Assembly (NCBI RefSeq): GCF_900013425.1
Contig: NZ_FBXK01000005.1
Location: 1,178,001 to 1,242,000 of the forward strand
Origin: Sphingobium sp. Z007
GTDB taxonomy: Bacteria; Pseudomonadota; Alphaproteobacteria; Sphingomonadales; Sphingomonadaceae
Direction: 5' to 3'
Length of the DNA stretch: 64,000 bases
A model generated the notes under the pieces. It ran no database searches. It saw only the letters and a list, made by a program, of their open reading frames with translations, and was not told the DNA's origin. Every line of letters begins with the position of its first letter. The first letter of the stretch is position 1. Below, piece by piece: positions 59,006 through 64,000 of the stretch. Made by a program: the position numbers and the translations under genes.

Positions 59006-62000
59006 ATGTCCGACACAACCATCCGCATCACTATCGACGCAACTGGCGCTCAACGTGGTGGCTCACAGGCTGAGCGCGCACTTGACCGAGTAGGTAATTC
59101 TAGCCGTCGCCTCAATGGTGCGCTTGGTTCGACCACCATCGGCATCACGACATTCAGCCGGAGCCTTGCCGGGATCAAGGGCGCTGGCGCTGCCGCGATC
59201 CTCGCGGGGATCACCGCCAAATTCACTGAGATGGCCGACGCATCGGCAAACATGGAAGCCAAGCTGCGCCTCGCGACGCGTGGGTTTGCGGATTATGGTC
59301 AGGCGCAGGAAGACGTTCGCAGAATTGCGGCTGCCACTCGTAGTGAGTTGACCTCGACCGCTACGCTCTACGGCAAGCTGATGACCAGCGGTAAGGGTCT
59401 GGATGCGTCACAACAACAGATTGCTCGCGCGACAGAAACCGTAACCAAGTCCCTCAAGATCAGCGGCGCGACCGCAGGCGAAACTGCATCCACGGTTCTC
59501 CAGCTTGGGCAGGCATTGTCGTCGGGCAAGCTCAACGGTGACGAATTCCGCTCCCTTGCTGAAAACAGCCCGCGCCTGATGAAGCTGCTCGCCGATAGCA
59601 TGAATGTGCCCGTTGGCGCTTTGAAGAAGATGGCCAGCGAAGGCCAATTGACCGCCGACAAGCTGTTCCGCGCCTTCACCGATACGCGCTTTACCGCCGC
59701 GCTGGACGAAGAATTCAAGCAGATGCCGAAGACATTTGGCGATGCGTTCACCGCCATGACCAACCTCGCGACAGTCACCTTTGGTGCGTTCGATAAGGGC
59801 GGCGGGTTCAGTCAGGCGCTTTACAATTTCGCCGATCAGGGCAGCGGCAACATGAAGTCCATTGCCGACGCCGCCTACAATGTGGGTGCTGAGATTCGCG
59901 ACACGTTCGCCGGATTGAGCGACGCATTCCAGCCGTTGTTCAATGGCGCGATGGCCGTATTCGATGCCATCGGTTTCAAGGCGCAAACGCTGCGTGATCA
60001 GGTCGCTGGCATTTTGGGCGCTCTCGATCAGGCGGCAAATGCGGCCAATCGCGGTTCTGACGCGGGAGGTGACGTCCTTGATGCCATCTTGCCTCAGTCG
60101 GTTTACGATAAAACCAAAGACCCGACCTACGGCCTCCAGTCCAACATGCGTGGCCGCTTTGAACGTGGCTATGCTCAATCCCGTCGTGATCGCGCCCGCA
60201 CAAAGCTGGAGCGCGCCTATCGCGAGCGCACCGGCGATGATGTTCCAAAAGGCTGGAACGACCAGAAGCTCACGGACGAGTCCCGCAAGCTAGGTCCACC
60301 ACCACCAAAGAAGTCAGGCGGCAGTGGCAATCTCCGTCCAGCCACAGGCACCGCCACCGCGCCCAAGGGCGCAGGCAAGAAGTCCGACGCTCAGCGTGAG
60401 GCAGAGCGTGCCGCCAAAGAAGCGGAGCGCCAGCAGAAGGCCGCGCAGGAATTCTGGGCCATCATGGAAGAAAACAGGAAGATCGCTGCGCTCATGCCGA
60501 TCGAGGCTGAGAAATATACCGCGCAGATGGACCTACAGCGCGTCAGCGGCAAGGAACTGACCGCGACCGAAAAGGAACGCCTGTCCACGCTGATGGACCA
60601 AACCCGTGCGGCCAAGCTGCTCACGGACATGCGCGTTGCCAACGATAACGGCAAAGCCGAACTGGACTTCCAGAAGCGCAAGCTGACCATGACCGACAAG
60701 GAAGCGGCCATGGCGGAAGCCGCATGGGAATTCGAGAGCCGCGCGCTTGAGGATAAGGTCGATATTACGGGCGACCTGTATCAGCAGCAACTTGCCATGA
60801 TTAAGGCCCGTGCTGGCGAGACGTTCGAGATCGAGCGCCAGAACAGGATGCTGAAGGACCGCGAAAGCCTTCTATCCCAATATAGCGCCTTTGAATCTGA
60901 CCGCTTGAAGATGGAGCAGTTTGACGCGGATCGTAAGCGTCTGGACGTCCTGCGTTCCAAGCCGGTCGCCGACGGCGGTATCACCGAAGAGCAGTATCGT
61001 CGCGCAATCGACGGTCTGGATCGTGCCGTCGCGGAGACTGCCACCCGGTTTGAATATGAGCTGGGCCAGAGCATCGACCAGTTGGGCGAACAGTTCAGCG
61101 GCACGTTCGGGAAAGCCATTTCCAAATTCGGGCAACTTCTTTCTGGTTTGGCGAATGCCGCCAAGGGCGATTTTGCTGGCCTTGGCCCTCTCGGCTCCAT
61201 CATCGACCTTCTGGGCAAGAATGGTGACGGCTCACTGACCGGCATCGGCCAGGCCGCCGCGAAGGCATCCCAGAACACCTTGGATTCTCTGCTCGGCCGC
61301 AATGGTCAGAAGTCCGCCCTGCTTAGCCCGTTGAAAAGCCTCAACAGCGGATTCGACGGCTTCAAGGGCGACATGAAGAAGATCTTCACCGGCAAGGGTC
61401 CGGGCAGCGTCGCCGGCGCAATCGGCAACACGCTGGGCGCAGCGGCGAGCGGCGTTCAGATGGGCCAGATGGCTGATGGCCTGATGAAGACGCTGGGCAT
61501 CAACAGCAGCAAGACTGGCGCGTCCATTGGCGGCGGCATCGGTTCGATCGTTGGCGGTCCTATCGGTGGCCTGATCGGCTCCATCGGCGGCGGTCTGATT
61601 GGCGGCATGTTCAAGAAGAAGCGATACGGCACGGCCAACATCACTCTTGGTGATGACGGCTACCTCGACAGCAGCGTTACCGGCAACAAAGCGGCCTATG
61701 AGGCAGCGGCGGGCACGGCGGCTGGCGCGGTCATGGATAGCATTGGCGCTATTGCGGATCAGCTTGGCGGCAGCATCACCGGCAATCCGAATATCTCCAT
61801 CGGCCAGTATAAAGGCAAATGGCGCGTCTCGACCACGGGTCGAACCGGCAAGCTCAAGGGCGGCAGCGGTCGTTCCGATATTGTCGATTTCGGCAAGGAG
61901 GGCGAAGAGGCCGCGATTGAATTTGCGATCAAGACCGCACTCCAGAAGGGCGTTCTCACCGGCATTAGCGACTTTTCAAAGCGCGTCCTCGGTGCTGCTC

Positions 62001-62686
62001 AAGACCTTGATCGTGCCGTCACCCTCGCAACCAAATATGAGAACATCGTCAAGGAACTGGCCCGCATTGATGATCCTATCGGCGCACCGCTTGCCGAACT
62101 GAACAATGAATTCCGCAAGCTGCGTGAGGAAATGATCGCCAACAGCGCGACCGCTGCCGAACTGGCGAACGTGGATCGCTATTACATGATCCAACGCGAA
62201 AACATGCTCAAGGATCAGCTATCGGACCTCAAATCCTTCCGTGAAAAGCTGATGGGAGAAGGCTCTGGCCTCAGCACCAAGAGCCGTCTGGATAGCAAGC
62301 TGGCCGAATTCGCCAACTATGAGAACGCGCTGGCATCCGGCAAGTCCGTCGATACGTCCGCGATGACCACTCTGGGCAGCGACATTTGGGACATGACCAA
62401 AGACATTTACGGCACGGCCACGGCGCAGTCGCAGAACATCAGGAACCGCCTGTTGGATGCCACCGATAGCGCGACCAAGTATGCGGAAAACATCTACGCG
62501 CATAACTCGACCGGCGTTGTCGAAGCCGTGGACTCCCAGACCCAGCTTATCGCCGAACAGTTGAAGCAGCAGCAGATTGGCAACAGCCTGACGCAGCAGC
62601 TTTTGGAAGCAATCGAGCGTGGTCAGAATATTACGGCACTTTGGAATGGCTCTGCTGTCAACGGCAAGCAGGCGGGCACCGTGTAA
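59006..62686 (+). CDS. Tail tape measure protein
   Basis: A 1226-residue protein whose length sets the tail length; at about 0.15 nm per residue it predicts a tail near 180 nm. The N-terminal tape-measure domain (RLATRGFADYGQAQEDVRRI, LSSGKLNGDEFRSLAENSPR) is classical. A long charged helical middle and hydrophobic Gly-rich segments (GGGIGSIVGGPIGGLIGSIG) follow, the latter probably inserting into the host membrane during injection. It is intact. Confidence 0.95.
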   Translation: MSDTTIRITIDATGAQRGGSQAERALDRVGNSSRRLNGALGSTTIGITTFSRSLAGIKGAGAAAILAGITAKFTEMADASANMEAKLRLATRGFADYGQAQEDVRRIAAATRSELTSTATLYGKLMTSGKGLDASQQQIARATETVTKSLKISGATAGETASTVLQLGQALSSGKLNGDEFRSLAENSPRLMKLLADSMNVPVGALKKMASEGQLTADKLFRAFTDTRFTAALDEEFKQMPKTFGDAFTAMTNLATVTFGAFDKGGGFSQALYNFADQGSGNMKSIADAAYNVGAEIRDTFAGLSDAFQPLFNGAMAVFDAIGFKAQTLRDQVAGILGALDQAANAANRGSDAGGDVLDAILPQSVYDKTKDPTYGLQSNMRGRFERGYAQSRRDRARTKLERAYRERTGDDVPKGWNDQKLTDESRKLGPPPPKKSGGSGNLRPATGTATAPKGAGKKSDAQREAERAAKEAERQQKAAQEFWAIMEENRKIAALMPIEAEKYTAQMDLQRVSGKELTATEKERLSTLMDQTRAAKLLTDMRVANDNGKAELDFQKRKLTMTDKEAAMAEAAWEFESRALEDKVDITGDLYQQQLAMIKARAGETFEIERQNRMLKDRESLLSQYSAFESDRLKMEQFDADRKRLDVLRSKPVADGGITEEQYRRAIDGLDRAVAETATRFEYELGQSIDQLGEQFSGTFGKAISKFGQLLSGLANAAKGDFAGLGPLGSIIDLLGKNGDGSLTGIGQAAAKASQNTLDSLLGRNGQKSALLSPLKSLNSGFDGFKGDMKKIFTGKGPGSVAGAIGNTLGAAASGVQMGQMADGLMKTLGINSSKTGASIGGGIGSIVGGPIGGLIGSIGGGLIGGMFKKKRYGTANITLGDDGYLDSSVTGNKAAYEAAAGTAAGAVMDSIGAIADQLGGSITGNPNISIGQYKGKWRVSTTGRTGKLKGGSGRSDIVDFGKEGEEAAIEFAIKTALQKGVLTGISDFSKRVLGAAQDLDRAVTLATKYENIVKELARIDDPIGAPLAELNNEFRKLREEMIANSATAAELANVDRYYMIQRENMLKDQLSDLKSFREKLMGEGSGLSTKSRLDSKLAEFANYENALASGKSVDTSAMTTLGSDIWDMTKDIYGTATAQSQNIRNRLLDATDSATKYAENIYAHNSTGVVEAVDSQTQLIAEQLKQQQIGNSLTQQLLEAIERGQNITALWNGSAVNGKQAGTV

Positions 62687-62704
62687 ATAGTGGGGAGGTG
62701 CTAA

Positions 62705-63079
62705 ATGGCCATTGATGTAAATCGCGGCGCGTTCGTGAAAGAGGAATATCGCTTTGAGGAAAGGGCCGCACCTGAGGTGCTGGCAGTCCAGCCGCAGGCG
62801 CGTGTCATCAAACTAGAAACCAATCTCGACCTAGCCGCCGCTGGTGCGCTGGCCGACGAGATTATGAACGAGCATAAGCATGTGTCTCAGGCATATGAGG
62901 TTGTGCTGGCCGGTGTCGATGTTTGCGATGACCAGTCGTTCATCGGTTCCCCTCCGACATTCACCTGCAATTTCCCAGACTGGCCGGTCGATCAAACCGA
63001 TCTGCTGCGCGTCGTCAGCGTCGTGGTCGACTACCAAAACTGGTTGACCACCATCACCATCAAGGGGCCGCAGACATGA
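62705..63079 (+). CDS. Phage tail protein, unassigned
   Basis: A 124-residue protein directly after the tape measure gene, with GGGGAGG before the ATG and a GTAAATA sequence 15 bases upstream. EEYRFEERAAPEVLAVQPQA and VLAGVDVCDDQSFIGSPPTF are its clearest segments. It is soluble and beta-rich. Its position suggests a distal tail or baseplate part. It overlaps the next gene by 4 bases. Confidence 0.7.
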   Translation: MAIDVNRGAFVKEEYRFEERAAPEVLAVQPQARVIKLETNLDLAAAGALADEIMNEHKHVSQAYEVVLAGVDVCDDQSFIGSPPTFTCNFPDWPVDQTDLLRVVSVVVDYQNWLTTITIKGPQT

Positions 63080-63858
63080 TCGAAAACCCATTTTTCTTGG
63101 CTTCCGCCCCGCTGTCTTTCGAGACGACCGGCATTGAAATCCCTGCGTCTCCGGGCGTGAATCTCACCAACGACAATATGGACATGGCATGGCGCTCGGT
63201 CGGCCTGGACGGCATCTATGTCGTCATGCGCTGCTCTTCGCCCGTCGATACCGTGGCAATCCTCCACAGCAATTTGCGCGCCACTGATACCGTCCGCATC
63301 CGTGCGGCCACCACCATTAGTGGAACACTCTCGGCTCCCGTCTATGATAGCGGCCCGGTGCCCGCATATCAGGGGCAGAAGTTCGCGCCCTATACAACCA
63401 AGACGATGATCGACCTTGGCCAGACCGTGCAATCGCCGTTCTGGCGTTTCGATTTCACGTCACCCGGCAATCCAGCCGGTCAGATTGAAGCCGCGCGCAT
63501 CATCATGGGCGAGCGGATTGAAGTGCCATCGGGCATCGACTTCAATTGGGAAAAGGGTCAGGTCGATGACAGCATCCTGATCAGCGGCCCTAACTACGAG
63601 GACGTGCAGGAATATGCGGCTAGGCCGACGGTGAAGGCCACGCTGGGAGCGATGGACGAAGCGACGTTCAATCGCTTTGACGCCTTTATGATGACGGTTG
63701 GCAGGTCCAAGCCGGTGCTATTCGCCCCTGAACCCGACAACCTCGATACCGCACAGCATTGGACGGTCTATGGCCGCGTGAAGGTCGATTGGAAGGGTCA
63801 GAACCCCTACCATAATTGGTGGGATACGGAGATGCAGGTCGCGGGGTTGAGGGCATAA
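63076..63858 (+). CDS. Distal tail protein, unassigned
   Basis: A 260-residue beta-rich protein. It begins MIENPFFLASAPLSFETTGI and has a carbohydrate-module-like middle (VDTVAILHSNLRATDTVRIR, SPFWRFDFTSPGNPAGQIEA) and ends with WTVYGRVKVDWKGQNPYHNW. Such proteins occur between the tape measure and the host-specificity proteins of lambda-like tails. The specific role (Dit or minor tail) is not decided. Confidence 0.72.
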   Translation: MIENPFFLASAPLSFETTGIEIPASPGVNLTNDNMDMAWRSVGLDGIYVVMRCSSPVDTVAILHSNLRATDTVRIRAATTISGTLSAPVYDSGPVPAYQGQKFAPYTTKTMIDLGQTVQSPFWRFDFTSPGNPAGQIEAARIIMGERIEVPSGIDFNWEKGQVDDSILISGPNYEDVQEYAARPTVKATLGAMDEATFNRFDAFMMTVGRSKPVLFAPEPDNLDTAQHWTVYGRVKVDWKGQNPYHNWWDTEMQVAGLRA

Positions 63859-63903
63859 TGACTTGGTGACCTTGACCTTACGATAAAGGTCGGTCGATTA
63901 CCG

Positions 63904-63999
63904 TTACTCTCGTAAGCAACCTACCTTGCAGAGATAGTCATCGCTGCCCATGCACGTGAATGACGGCATTTCTATGTGAACGATCTTGGAAGTTGCTGG
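63904..63999 (-). CDS. Possible 3' end of a minus-strand cargo gene (partial)
   Basis: On the minus strand a frame is open from the window edge to a TAA at 63904, reading ...KIVHIEMPSFTCMGSDDYLC then KVGCLRE. Three Cys and the position after a tail gene on the opposite strand match the other cargo insertions. Only 31 codons are visible, so this is weak. Confidence 0.3.
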   Translation of the reverse strand, partial: PATSKIVHIEMPSFTCMGSDDYLCKVGCLRE

Positions 64000-64000
64000 A

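Larger units (their letters stand above)
33614..64000 (+). mobile_element. Prophage (siphovirus type, serine integrase), left 30 kb
   Basis: The element begins where comEC is cut and runs past the window end. It carries a large serine integrase at the left edge, accessory and defence genes to about 46.1 kb, then an ordered late operon: terminase, portal, HK97 protease, capsid, connectors, tail tube, frameshifted chaperone, tape measure and distal tail. No lysis genes, repressor or right attachment site are in the window. All structural genes look intact, so it may be functional. Confidence 0.95.

Noticed and set aside
63876..63893. Hairpin GACCTT/AAGGTC as terminator
   Set aside because: Six-bp stem without a T run on either strand; too weak to call.

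Overview
The window comes from an alphaproteobacterium of the Sphingomonadaceae (Sphingobium/Sphingomonas type). The evidence is high GC, a two-piece alphaproteobacterial tmRNA whose tag ends in ANDNEALAIAA, an alphaproteobacterial LexA box (GTTC-N7-GTTC), dispersed 'cccgcgaaggcggg' type palindromes, and TonB receptor and CYTH-CHAD proteins typical of the group.

Bases 1-33613 are host chromosome. The first 6.3 kb hold small housekeeping genes: the end of an OST-HTH protein, acylphosphatase, a di-haem peroxidase, ettA, an M28 peptidase, a small Ala/Asn lipoprotein, a 25-residue membrane peptide and tRNA-Pro. From 18508 down to 6333 runs one uninterrupted type II secretion operon, gspCDEFGHIJKLMNO, in which almost every gene overlaps the next by 4-8 bases. 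It is preceded by four PhoB-type heptamers in exact 11-bp phase. A second array, with three heptamers in 22-bp phase, precedes a secreted-type lipoprotein gene at 21033, which is followed by a TonB-dependent receptor and a TPR protein. Together they suggest a phosphate-starvation secretion module like the Caulobacter ElpS/T2SS system. The pseudopilin genes gspG, gspH and gspJ have unusually long leader peptides made of dispersed palindromic repeats and, in G and J, of duplicated cleavage-site sequence. Further right are split ssrA, an NRDE protein, trpG, trpDC-moaC-moeA, lexA and comEC.

Bases 33614-64000 and beyond are a prophage that has cut comEC at its conserved TGAEVPT segment; only the 3' part of comEC is in the window. 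A large serine integrase lies at the junction. The left arm carries accessory genes: a single-gene type IIL restriction-modification enzyme, a degenerate tyrosine recombinase, a KAP-type NTPase and a two-gene CBASS (CD-NTase with AGS-C sensor plus SLATT membrane effector). The right arm is a siphovirus late operon: terminase, portal, HK97 protease and capsid, connectors, tail tube, a frameshifted tail chaperone (A AAA AAC), tape measure and distal tail proteins.

Three cargo insertions sit on the opposite strand inside the late operon: an exported protein between terminase and portal; a ribosomal protein uS17 homologue with a low-GC C-terminal tail, plus a two-helix membrane protein, between capsid and connector; and a MauJ/HEPN-like protein before the tail tube. 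Plus-strand late genes are repeatedly preceded by the heptamer ATAAATA, often followed at once by a stem-loop, which looks like a phage-specific late promoter or mRNA-processing element. The uS17-membrane pair is the strongest candidate for an undescribed system.
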